Shown here: positions 8,662 through 16,242 of the stretch, in pieces
Layout: each line of letters opens with the position of its first letter
Numbering within the stretch: position 1 is the stretch's first letter
NCBI RefSeq assembly: GCF_030406325.1
Contig: NZ_JAUEQY010000012.1
Location: 186,001 to 250,000, forward strand
Origin: Actinomadura sp. DC4
GTDB taxonomy: Bacteria; Actinomycetota; Actinomycetes; Streptosporangiales; Streptosporangiaceae
Reading direction: 5' to 3'
DNA length: 64,000 nucleotides
Position numbers and translations under genes: made by a program
The notes under the pieces: generated by a model
Databases searched by the model: none
Told to the model about the DNA's origin: nothing
Seen by the model: the letters and a program-made list of their open reading frames with translations, nothing else

Positions 8662-9974
8662 CGATTGGTCTGCTCCTCAAGTTCGATCACTTTCCAGTCG
8701 CTGTCGTGCAGTCCCGTGGCCGGTCCTCGGTGATCGAACGTGGCGATCGTGACGTCCCGTCCGAGAATGCCCTCCCAGCGTCCGGCCCAGTCATGGAGCG
8801 CCGGGGCGACACGTTCCAGATGCCGGTGTTTGTAGTGGCCGCCGTGTTCGGACCGCCACCCGGTCTTCGGATCGGCCTTCTCGAACTGCTGGAACCGGTC
8901 GGCCAGGCCGTCGCTGGCCACTTGAAAGTCGTAGTCGCTCGGCTCGTTGGTCGCGTCGAGTTCGTACATGCTGTCGAAGAACGGCGCGGCGGGTTTACCT
9001 CCATCCTCAGCGAAGCCCGCCTCTCGATACGTCGCGACGGCGTTGTCCGTCCGCCGCGTCCGTTCCTCCGGTGGTGCGTTGCGGTAATGGTCGGTGACCT
9101 TGGCGCGTAGTTCGTCCTCAGTCTGCGGGAACGACTTTTTCGGGTTCTCCGAGCAGAACCGGGCCGCGGAGCCCTTGAGGCGTACGTCGGCGTCAGTGAT
9201 GCCCTCGGTGGCGAGCGCCTCGTGCAGTTCCCCCGTGCACATGGCCCATTGTTCGGGCTGTGTCCCGAGAGGTGTGCGACGCTCGTGCATGTCCCAAGCC
9301 TGCTGTGGGGAGATTCCGGCGAAGGCGTACTCGCGATCAGTGAACGCGTAGTCCGACCGGTCGGTGACCTCCGGATACATGGGTCGTTCCGCGGCCGCGT
9401 CCGGTCGATCCCGCCGTTCGAGGGGCCCCGTGACCTCGGCCGTGGAGGGCGAGTCGGTGCTCTGGGCGGCGGATTTCCGGAATGCCGCCTCTGTGGATGG
9501 CCGGGTGTCCTGGGATCCCCAGATGACCGACGGACGGATCTCTGCCGCGATCCCGTCGGTGACGTCCGCGCGCGCACCCGACTCTTCGGCCTCGGGTCGT
9601 TCCTGCTCCTCGCCGACCACTTCATCGGGGAACGCACTGCGATCCTTACGCGTGCCCTCGACGGACGGCGCACTGTCGTCCGTGCCCGTGCCGACGGCGG
9701 CAGCGCTTTCGGGCGCGGCCACCGAACCGGCTGGTTCTGGCTCGGTGGTGGATCCCACGTCCTGCTGGGCGGCTTCCGGCTTGTCTTCGCCCGGCTCCTG
9801 ATCTGTGCGGCTGCTCGTGGTGTCGTTGGCGGCGGCCGCGCCCGCGCGGCTGTCCGCCCGGGATGGCGCGCCATCCGCGCCAGGGGCATCGGCTGGAGTA
9901 CGGCGCTCGGGGGCGGCAGGTTCCTCTGTCACCTCGGCGTCGGTGTCGCCGATGGTCGTGCGGTCAGCGGTCAC
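8658..9974 (-). CDS. Toxin-like protein: acidic leader plus conserved C-terminal domain
   Basis: 438 residues from the GTG at 9974. Residues 1 to ~200 are low-complexity, rich in Asp, Glu, Pro, Ala and Thr, and probably disordered. They carry GADGAPSRADSRAGAAAAN, which matches the N-terminus of the acidic protein at 12908-14044. The C-terminal ~200 residues are ordered: RLKGSAARFCSENPKKSF, then PSDYDFQVASDGLADR and GGHYKHRHLERVAP. The Gly-Ser and Asp-x-Asp-like marks recall nucleotidyltransferase-fold toxins but are more widely spaced than in that fold, so this is only a suggestion. The start was chosen because MTADRTTIGDTD aligns with MATDRASDGTDT of the other protein. It has the layout of a polymorphic-toxin substrate. 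Confidence 0.75.
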   Translation of the reverse strand: MTADRTTIGDTDAEVTEEPAAPERRTPADAPGADGAPSRADSRAGAAAANDTTSSRTDQEPGEDKPEAAQQDVGSTTEPEPAGSVAAPESAAAVGTGTDDSAPSVEGTRKDRSAFPDEVVGEEQERPEAEESGARADVTDGIAAEIRPSVIWGSQDTRPSTEAAFRKSAAQSTDSPSTAEVTGPLERRDRPDAAAERPMYPEVTDRSDYAFTDREYAFAGISPQQAWDMHERRTPLGTQPEQWAMCTGELHEALATEGITDADVRLKGSAARFCSENPKKSFPQTEDELRAKVTDHYRNAPPEERTRRTDNAVATYREAGFAEDGGKPAAPFFDSMYELDATNEPSDYDFQVASDGLADRFQQFEKADPKTGWRSEHGGHYKHRHLERVAPALHDWAGRWEGILGRDVTIATFDHRGPATGLHDSDWKVIELEEQTNR

Positions 9975-10013
9975 GACCAAGGCCCGCCTGAAGATCGAGG
10001 AAGTGGGCGCCCG

Positions 10014-10035
10014 GTGAGGTGAATGTGTACCTCAC
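10014..10035. promoter_or_regulatory. Inverted repeat in the divergent promoter of the island
   Basis: Perfect 7-base arms GTGAGGT and ACCTCAC separated by 8 bases, about 40 bases upstream of the toxin-like gene (minus strand) and 205 bases upstream of the VirD4-like gene (plus strand). The whole 9975-10240 stretch is the only non-coding gap between the two arms of the island, so it must contain both promoters. The repeat could be a regulator binding site; no regulator gene is next to it. I could not pick out convincing -10/-35 boxes. Confidence 0.4.
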
Positions 10036-10240
10036 AATCCGCTTCCTCCCCGTGTGTGCGGCCTTGTGACGCGTCTGCGGCCGAGGGGCCAGGTTATTGA
10101 GCGGGTCGCCCGATTGGAAGCGTTCGCCCCATACAGAAGTAGTGACAAGTCCGCTATGGCTCTGCTTGGGTTGTTAACCGGGGATGGTCAAAGGTGATTG
10201 TCAAGTACGTGCGCGGTGGGGGTACGGGGGTTTCGGAATC

Positions 10241-12454
10241 ATGACCGTCGAACCGGTCAGTCGTCAGTCGCTGCTGGAACGGCGGTCTCTGCTGTTCTCC
10301 CCGGATCCGCGGCTGGGCTGGGTCTTCCGTGATCGCTGGGCGTTCTACACGCCGTTCACCGATCCTCGGCCGCAGCCTCGGCGGCTGCCGGAATACCTGC
10401 ACCGGCAGGTCGTCCAGACCGAACAGGTGGCGCGGCGGCGCCTGACCCGAACTTTTCCGTTGAGTCTTACCGCATTCGCGGTCCTGGCGGCGTTCTCGGC
10501 GTACGCGGTCGGCGACCATTCGCTCGCAAAGGCATCGGTGCCGGTCGGGTCGATCCTTTTGGCGTTGATCTGTCTGGCGCCGGGCGCCGTGCTGACCGGG
10601 ATCGCGCTCCGCATGCGGCGTAACGCCCGCGCGGCGTACGAGCTCGCGCGTCGCCAGGCCGAGCAGGCGTACGAGGCCGAGCTGAGAAACTGGCAGGCGC
10701 GCCGGCACCACCACGAGGCGAACGAACGCGGCGCGGCGAGCGCGCGCCCGGAGTGGGGTACGGTTCCGCGTCCCCTCGCCAAGCGGCGCCTGGACGTGTT
10801 CGGCGGCACGCTCTTCGGCTGGGAAGCGCTGCTGAGCACCTATGGATCCTCGGCCTTGATCACCGGGCCGCTGCTGGTCATCGACCTGTCGCGGGAGCTG
10901 GTGTGCGGGGAGCTGGCGTCGCTGGCCCGGGCCGCGAACATCGAGGTCGACACCCAGCTCCTGCCGGCCCGGCTCGCCGCGTCCACCCTGCTGTCCGGGC
11001 TGGGCGCCCGGGAGCTGGTGGACGCGATCGTGGAGTCGATGTACGGCGGCTCGGCCGAGGCCGCGCGGGCCGAACGCAGCATGGACGACCGGATCTTGAC
11101 CAAGGTCTGCGACGCGCTCGGTGAGCACGTCTCCCTGGCACGGATCGGCGCGGCGCTGCGCGCTCTCATGGGCGAACCGGATGACTCACCGGTCCTGGAG
11201 CGCGACGAGCGCCGTCGTATCGGGAACGAGCTGTTCAGCGTGGAGTACCGGCGCCAGGCGCACGCGAACATCTCCCGGATCGAGTCCTACATCCACCCCA
11301 TCGAGGGTCTCGGCGCCGAACCCGAGGACCGTACTCCGGGGTTCCTGACGTGTATCGCGCTGGACAGCGAGGCCCGCAACGTACGGTCGGAGCTGTTGAC
11401 CGACCTGATCGTGCAGTGGGTCACCCATCGGGTCACGGCCTCTGCCGACCCCCGCCCGTCCGTGGTCGTCGCCGGCGCGAACGAGCTCGCTCGCCGTCAC
11501 CTCGAACGCCTCGCCGACGCCTGTGAACGCCGGGGCGTACCGCTGACGCTGTTGTTCCGGCGGTTGCGGGAGACCGGCGGGGAGATGCTCGGCGGAGGCG
11601 CGGTCGCGTTCATGCGGCTGGGCGGCCACGAGGACGCGGCCAAGGCCGCGGACTTCATCGGCCGGGACCACAAGTTCGTGCTGTCCCAGATCACCAAGAA
11701 CGTCGGCGGCAACGAATCCCACACCGACTCCGACACCGAAGGCGCCGGCGATTCGGACACGATCAGCACGTCACGTTCGCTCGGCACGTCGACGAACTGG
11801 GGCGACACCCGCTCCTCGGGCGTGACCCGCTCCGGAGGAGGCCCTGCCGGGTTCTTCACCGACCGCTCCACCAACACCGGTGACTCCCGTACCCGGGGCG
11901 GAGGGACGAGCGAGACGGACACCACCGGCGAGAGTCGATCGGTGTCGAGAAACTGGTCGAGTGCCTACTCGTACGCCGAAGGAACGAACTGGAGCGACGC
12001 CGACACCAGTCAGCGCGTCTATGAGTACGCCGTCGAACCGGTCACGCTGCAGCACCTCCCCGACCACGCCCTCCTGCTCGTCGAGACCCGCCCGGAAGGC
12101 GGCCGGAGACTCACCCCCGTCGAGTGCGACCCGGCCATCGTGACCTTGGACCGCGTCGCGACCACCCCGCTACCGGACCCGCCGCGGCACCGGGCCACGC
12201 AGCCCCCGCCGGTAACGTACGCGCCGCGATGGGCCGCACCACCACCGGTCGAACCACCGCGCACGCAGTTGCCGTACGCGCCCGGCCCGCCATCGGGACA
12301 CCAGGCCGGCCCCCGCCCAGCGCCACCGCAGCCCAAGGCCGGGAGGACCTGGCCCCGTACCCCACCCGGCACCACCCCGCCGCCGCGCCGCGCGCCACGA
12401 GACGACGACTCGCCGGGACCACCGCCGCTGTTCGGCCGCGACGGAAACCGGTGA
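10241..12454 (+). CDS. VirD4/TraG-like membrane protein with degenerate P-loop
   Basis: 737 residues. Two membrane helices near residues 65-85 and 90-115 are followed by a charged helical linker. The ATPase-like core has GGTLFGWEALLSTYGSS where a Walker A would be, without the GK[ST]. VVVAGANELARRHLERLAD stands in the Walker B position, without the DE pair. Then comes FIGRDHKFVLSQITKNVGG. A Ser/Thr/Gly-rich stretch (about 510-610) and a proline-rich tail follow. This is the shape of T4SS coupling-type proteins in actinobacteria, probably a docking rather than ATP-burning subunit. ATG at 10241 has GGAATC upstream and removes a 19-codon extension. It is the first gene of the right arm; its stop overlaps the next gene by GTGA. 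Confidence 0.7.
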   Translation: MTVEPVSRQSLLERRSLLFSPDPRLGWVFRDRWAFYTPFTDPRPQPRRLPEYLHRQVVQTEQVARRRLTRTFPLSLTAFAVLAAFSAYAVGDHSLAKASVPVGSILLALICLAPGAVLTGIALRMRRNARAAYELARRQAEQAYEAELRNWQARRHHHEANERGAASARPEWGTVPRPLAKRRLDVFGGTLFGWEALLSTYGSSALITGPLLVIDLSRELVCGELASLARAANIEVDTQLLPARLAASTLLSGLGARELVDAIVESMYGGSAEAARAERSMDDRILTKVCDALGEHVSLARIGAALRALMGEPDDSPVLERDERRRIGNELFSVEYRRQAHANISRIESYIHPIEGLGAEPEDRTPGFLTCIALDSEARNVRSELLTDLIVQWVTHRVTASADPRPSVVVAGANELARRHLERLADACERRGVPLTLLFRRLRETGGEMLGGGAVAFMRLGGHEDAAKAADFIGRDHKFVLSQITKNVGGNESHTDSDTEGAGDSDTISTSRSLGTSTNWGDTRSSGVTRSGGGPAGFFTDRSTNTGDSRTRGGGTSETDTTGESRSVSRNWSSAYSYAEGTNWSDADTSQRVYEYAVEPVTLQHLPDHALLLVETRPEGGRRLTPVECDPAIVTLDRVATTPLPDPPRHRATQPPPVTYAPRWAAPPPVEPPRTQLPYAPGPPSGHQAGPRPAPPQPKAGRTWPRTPPGTTPPPRRAPRDDDSPGPPPLFGRDGNR

Positions 12455-12918
12455 ACCCGATGTTCGCCGTGGAAGAGGCCATCGCACTGGCCCGGAAGGC
12501 ACATGCCGGCCAGACCGACAAGGCCGGCCGCCCTTATATCGACCATCCGCTCCGCGTCATGCACCGCCTTACCGGCGAACACGAGCGGATGGCCGCCATC
12601 CTGCACGACGTCCTGGAGGACACCCCGACCACCGCCGAGGACCTGCGTACGGCCGGCTGCCCAGAACCGGTCATAGCGGCCGTACGAGCCCTGACCAAGA
12701 ACCCCGGCGAGCCACTCGAGGACAGCATGGCGCGCGCCGCTGAGAACCCGATCGCCCGCGCCGTCAAACGCGCCGACATCGCGGACAACAGCGACCCGGC
12801 CCGCCTGGCCCTCCTGGACGAGCCGACCGCGAGGCGCCTACGCCACAAGTACGCCGAAAGCACCCGCCTCCTCAACCGCCACGCCAGAGCCGCAGGGGAG
12901 AACCCCGATGGCCACTGA
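12451..12918 (+). CDS. Small alarmone-hydrolase-like HD protein
   Basis: 155 residues matching the HD domain of RelA/SpoT and of single-domain hydrolases of (p)ppGpp (MESH1/SAH). Marks in order: AHAGQTDKAGRPYIDHP with His32, the His52-Asp53 pair in AAILHDVLEDTP, and VKRADIADN with the last metal ligand. All metal residues of an active hydrolase appear present. No synthetase, TGS or ACT domain exists. The GTG start overlaps the stop of the VirD4-like gene (GTGA); the ATG at 12460 is an alternative. Its place inside a conflict-type island suggests a role in neutralising a nucleotide signal or toxin product, but this is inference. Confidence 0.85.
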   Translation: MNPMFAVEEAIALARKAHAGQTDKAGRPYIDHPLRVMHRLTGEHERMAAILHDVLEDTPTTAEDLRTAGCPEPVIAAVRALTKNPGEPLEDSMARAAENPIARAVKRADIADNSDPARLALLDEPTARRLRHKYAESTRLLNRHARAAGENPDGH

Positions 12919-14044
12919 CCGCGCGAGCGACGGCACCGACACGAACGCCGAGACCACAGAGGCCCAACCCGACCGCCGCCCGCCACCACCGGCGGACCGG
13001 CCCGGAACCGACGGCTACCCTTCCCGCGCCGAAAGCCGCGACCGAGCAGCCGCCGCCAACGAGACCAGCACCCAGAACACCGAGAAACCGGCCGACGACA
13101 AAGCGGACACCTCGCACGCATCGCAGGAGACCTCCGGCGAACAAGGCTCCAATGCCACCGAGAAGCCTGAGCCGCCCGGCACACCGGAGTCCAACGAGGG
13201 AACCGGCAACGACGGTGCCGGCAAGCGGGACGACTACGGTCCCTCGCAGGAAAACACTGAGGCCCGGTCCGACACGGCACCGCCCTCGGACGGCGTCATC
13301 GGTTCGACGAAGGAGACCGATCGGCGCGAACAGCTACCCGATGGTCAGAGCGCTCCGGACGACGGCACCACCTCGCCCGAGACGGATAAACAGCCCGTAT
13401 CCGCGATCGCGACCGAACGACCTGAAGACGAGGACACAGGGAAGCCACTCGCCGACGACGACTCGACTCGGATGACAGATCGCTCCGTTGAGGCACTCGC
13501 GGACGAGGAAGCTGCTGCCGACACCGACGATGCCTCTAGCAGCGGTGCGAAGACGCTAGCCCGACGATTCGAATCACTCGATGAAGCAGACCCCGGAGCG
13601 ACCGACGAGCGTAGTGCGGACGTGAAGGGCACCACCGACGAGGGGACTGAGCTCACCCTCCAAGGTGATTCAACGAGCGAACGGACCGAACCAACTTGGG
13701 CCACCGGTGGACTGGATATCGCAGGAATCCTGCCGACCGGCGAAGAGCTGGTCAAGATGGAAAACGACAAGCAGTCCCGGGCGGAGAGAGCCCGTCGGAA
13801 GATGTATGAATCCGGCGAAGAGGTCCTCGACGACGTAGGGAAGGTCGTCAATCGGATCGACCAGATCTTCCAGCGTCCGCCGGCCGGCCATCCAGAGACG
13901 AGAACAGGCCCGGAAGCGGTCCCAGCACCGCATGATGGGATCAACGCAGCGGATACTGTAACCGCGCTGATCGCGGCGGGTGTCGTAGTCGGCGAGGTCT
14001 ACCGCAGAGGCCGTGAGAGGCTGAAACAAAAGAAAGGTGTTTGA
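12908..14044 (+). CDS. Long acidic protein sharing the toxin-like leader
   Basis: 378 residues. Residues 1 to ~270 are acidic, Thr/Ser/Pro-rich and probably disordered. GTDGYPSRAESRDRAAAAN near residue 37 matches the leader of the protein at 8658-9974 at most positions. The C-terminal ~110 residues look helical (EEVLDDVGKVVNRIDQIFQ) and end with one short hydrophobic stretch (ADTVTALIAAGVVVGEVY) plus a basic tail. No known domain was recognised. ATG at 12908 has an AGGGGAG site and overlaps the HD gene by 11 bases. Either a second exported effector or a structural/adaptor protein carrying the same sorting signal. Confidence 0.7.
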   Translation: MATDRASDGTDTNAETTEAQPDRRPPPPADRPGTDGYPSRAESRDRAAAANETSTQNTEKPADDKADTSHASQETSGEQGSNATEKPEPPGTPESNEGTGNDGAGKRDDYGPSQENTEARSDTAPPSDGVIGSTKETDRREQLPDGQSAPDDGTTSPETDKQPVSAIATERPEDEDTGKPLADDDSTRMTDRSVEALADEEAAADTDDASSSGAKTLARRFESLDEADPGATDERSADVKGTTDEGTELTLQGDSTSERTEPTWATGGLDIAGILPTGEELVKMENDKQSRAERARRKMYESGEEVLDDVGKVVNRIDQIFQRPPAGHPETRTGPEAVPAPHDGINAADTVTALIAAGVVVGEVYRRGRERLKQKKGV

Positions 14045-14046
14045 CG

Positions 14047-14484
14047 ATGCCGGTGACTGCTAATCAGGTAGCGGCCCTGAAGGCTTACCTGACGGGGGAC
14101 TTTGATAGCCACAAGCGGCTATTTGGACAGCTCGACCGGACCGCTGCCCAGACCGGTTACACGGCGCTTCTTACCGCCGCGTTCTTCGAAGCGGTTGATC
14201 GTAGATTCGCGCCGGACGGCAAAACCGCCGACGTGGTCGAGTTCGTCGCCGACGTACGGACCCGTCACCTCACGGACGCCGATGAGATCGACCCACGTGC
14301 TGCCGAACGTCTCATTCTCGCCATCTTCACCGATGAAGAAGTCGACGATATTGACACTGAGACCAAGGTCAGCACCCAAATCATCCTCTTGTACGCGCTG
14401 ATCGTCGATGCGCGACTCGACGATGCTCAACTCGATGGATTCTTGGTCGAAGCCAGCAAGCTGGCCGACGAATGGACCAGCTGA
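14047..14484 (+). CDS. Hypothetical helical protein, first of a tandem pair
   Basis: 145 residues, acidic, mostly helical by composition, no signal peptide. It aligns along its whole length with the next gene: VTANQVAALKAYL against VSGEQVAALRAFL, and AFFEAVDRRFAP against AFVSAVRRRFSP. The ATG at 14047 follows the stop of the acidic gene by two bases with a GAAAGG site. The gene uses more A/T-ending codons than the flanking core genes (35 of 60 bases are G or C in 14101-14160, my hand count), which suggests recent acquisition. Function unknown; a cytoplasmic immunity or adaptor protein would fit the position. Confidence 0.75.
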   Translation: MPVTANQVAALKAYLTGDFDSHKRLFGQLDRTAAQTGYTALLTAAFFEAVDRRFAPDGKTADVVEFVADVRTRHLTDADEIDPRAAERLILAIFTDEEVDDIDTETKVSTQIILLYALIVDARLDDAQLDGFLVEASKLADEWTS

Positions 14485-14504
14485 CGCGATCGGCGGAGCG
14501 CGGC

Positions 14505-14957
14505 ATGCTGGTGAGCGGCGAGCAGGTGGCGGCGCTGCGTGCCTTCCTGGCACTTGACCCCGACCAGGCTGGACGGTTGACCGAGCAACTTGTCGAGTCC
14601 GGTCGTGTGGAGGGGTACGGCGAGTTGGTATATGCCGCCTTCGTCAGCGCGGTTCGTCGCCGGTTCTCCCCGACATGGACGGTCGCTGACGTCATCCGGT
14701 TCGTGGCCGCTAAGCGCGCTGAGCTGCTTGAGGATGGCGCAGAGGTTGATCCTCTCACTGCGGAGATCTTGGTTAGGCGAGCACTCGGTGGTGGCATCGC
14801 AACCGAGCTGGACGAGAAGTCCAGAGCCCGCGCACAGATTCTTCTGCTTGGCGAGATAGTGGCCGATGCAGGGTTCGATGATGCAGGGCTTGATGATTTC
14901 CTCGCCCAGGTACGCTCATTGGCCGATCAGATGACCTTAGGTGATCTACCGGGCTGA
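14505..14957 (+). CDS. Hypothetical helical protein, second of a tandem pair
   Basis: 150 residues from the ATG at 14505, which has GGCGGAG seven bases upstream; an ATG at 14472 inside the previous gene is possible but less likely. Paralogue of the preceding protein, sharing the TVADVIRFVAAKRAELL block (TADVVEFVADVRTRHL there) and the FDDAGLDDFLAQVRSLADQ end (LDDAQLDGFLVEASKLADE). It closes the right arm of the island and is followed by an intrinsic terminator. Tandem divergence of this kind is common in immunity genes but is not proof. Confidence 0.75.
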   Translation: MLVSGEQVAALRAFLALDPDQAGRLTEQLVESGRVEGYGELVYAAFVSAVRRRFSPTWTVADVIRFVAAKRAELLEDGAEVDPLTAEILVRRALGGGIATELDEKSRARAQILLLGEIVADAGFDDAGLDDFLAQVRSLADQMTLGDLPG

Positions 14958-14988
14958 CACACCGACCGGTTAGCGTCTGTCCTTTATG

Positions 14989-15013
14989 GCCGTCTGTGCA
15001 GACGGCTGTTTTT
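14989..15013 (+). terminator. Intrinsic terminator ending the right arm of the island
   Basis: Perfect inverted repeat GCCGTCTG-TG-CAGACGGC (a six-pair stem with a six-base loop when folded realistically) followed at once by TGTTTTTG. It lies 32 bases after the second paralogue and marks the end of the plus-strand operon that begins at 10241. Confidence 0.8.
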
Positions 15014-15021
15014 GCCAACGA

Positions 15022-16170
15022 CTACTGTACGAATTTTCTGCGCAGACGCTGGGCACGGCGTACGTCAAGGGGCGGGAGGGCGAGCAGACGGCCGGTGCGG
15101 TCAGTGCCGATGATGCCTGCCTCAATGGTGATTTCCAAGGCTGAGAGTAGTTGCGGGCCCAAGCCGAGGCCAGCCACTGCGTGGTCGGCATTGAACTCGG
15201 TCCGGTCGGTGGAGAACCGGGACAGGGCCGCGCCGACGACGGCGACGCCGACCGGGATCACCAGGACCGCGAAAACGATGGCCACCGCGATGGCGAGCAG
15301 GAACGTCACCAGGAACCCGAACGGAGTATGCCACCGCACGGCCACCCGCCACATGCGCCGTACGGGATGCCAGATGCGGGTGAGCAGCCACCACAGCGCC
15401 CGGATCGGCAACGTCAGCTGCGTGTAGCAGAACACCGGCACGGCGTTCAGGCCGACGTGGTGGCTCAGCTCGTGGGCCAGCACCGCTTCGAGCTGGTCCG
15501 GTGGCAGCGACTCGGTCGCGTACGAGGTGAGGACGACGAGCTGTCCGGTCGTCGCGGGAGCGTTCAGCTCGCGTGATTTCACGATCATCAGCCGGACCCG
15601 CCCGGCGGACAGTCCGACGCGGTCCAGCGCGCGGCGGGCCGGCTCCTTGAGGCGGCGCAGCTCCTCCGTGGTCGGGTCACGGTAGCCGTACGCCTTCTGG
15701 AGGAACGTGGCCCGCCAGGACGCCAGCACCGCCCCGGCCGCCCAGACCACGATCGGCACGGCGGCGCCCCACAGCGGCCAGACCAGGTGCAGTCCGTAGG
15801 CGATCGGCGCCACGATGGTCAGCGCGCCGATCGCCGCCGGGATCAGCGTCGTCAGGGCGACGATGGTCGAGCCGAGCCCTGGCCCGGCCAAGGGGGGGCC
15901 GGTTATGGGCGTTCCGTCGAGCGGCGTCGCCGCGGCGTGGGGTACGGGCGAGGACGCATGCCGCGCCGGCACGGCCGGCGGTGGCGACAGGGGTCCGCGC
16001 GCGGTGCGGCCGGCGGGAAGCGACGCCAGGCCGGTCCGCGCCGGACCCGGCGCGGAGGGGGTCTGGGACGCGCCGCGGGTGGCGGCGGTCCACGCGCGGC
16101 CGTCCCAGTAACGCTGGAACGCCCGCTCGCGCGGGTCCGGATACCAGCCGGGAGGCGGTTGGCCGGTCAC
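15022..16170 (-). CDS. M48-family membrane metalloprotease with N-terminal DUF2510 domain
   Basis: 382 residues. Residues 1-30 are a DUF2510 module (GWYPDPRERAFQRYWDGRAW), common on actinobacterial membrane proteins. A Pro/Ala-rich linker leads to a pair of membrane helices (LGSTIVALTTLIPAAIGAL and following). The peptidase domain has VLAHELSHHVGLNAV (HExxH zinc site) and a downstream Glu ligand in RTEFNADHAV, the HtpX/Ste24 pattern; a further strong helix pair separates them. Likely degrades misfolded or toxic membrane proteins. The GTG at 16170 has AGAGG upstream. It converges on the island with the terminator in between, so membership of the island is uncertain. Confidence 0.88.
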   Translation of the reverse strand: MTGQPPPGWYPDPRERAFQRYWDGRAWTAATRGASQTPSAPGPARTGLASLPAGRTARGPLSPPPAVPARHASSPVPHAAATPLDGTPITGPPLAGPGLGSTIVALTTLIPAAIGALTIVAPIAYGLHLVWPLWGAAVPIVVWAAGAVLASWRATFLQKAYGYRDPTTEELRRLKEPARRALDRVGLSAGRVRLMIVKSRELNAPATTGQLVVLTSYATESLPPDQLEAVLAHELSHHVGLNAVPVFCYTQLTLPIRALWWLLTRIWHPVRRMWRVAVRWHTPFGFLVTFLLAIAVAIVFAVLVIPVGVAVVGAALSRFSTDRTEFNADHAVAGLGLGPQLLSALEITIEAGIIGTDRTGRLLALPPLDVRRAQRLRRKFVQ

Positions 16171-16242
16171 CAAACCTCTTCCTGTTCTCGGGCGGTACTT
16201 CAAGCCTGGAAGCACCATCCTCGCGTGCGATACCCGCACCTG

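Noticed and set aside
4859-16170. The accessory island as a complete integrative conjugative element or prophage
   Set aside because: No integrase, relaxase, replication gene, attachment-site repeat or phage structural gene is visible; the VirD4/TraG resemblance alone is not enough.
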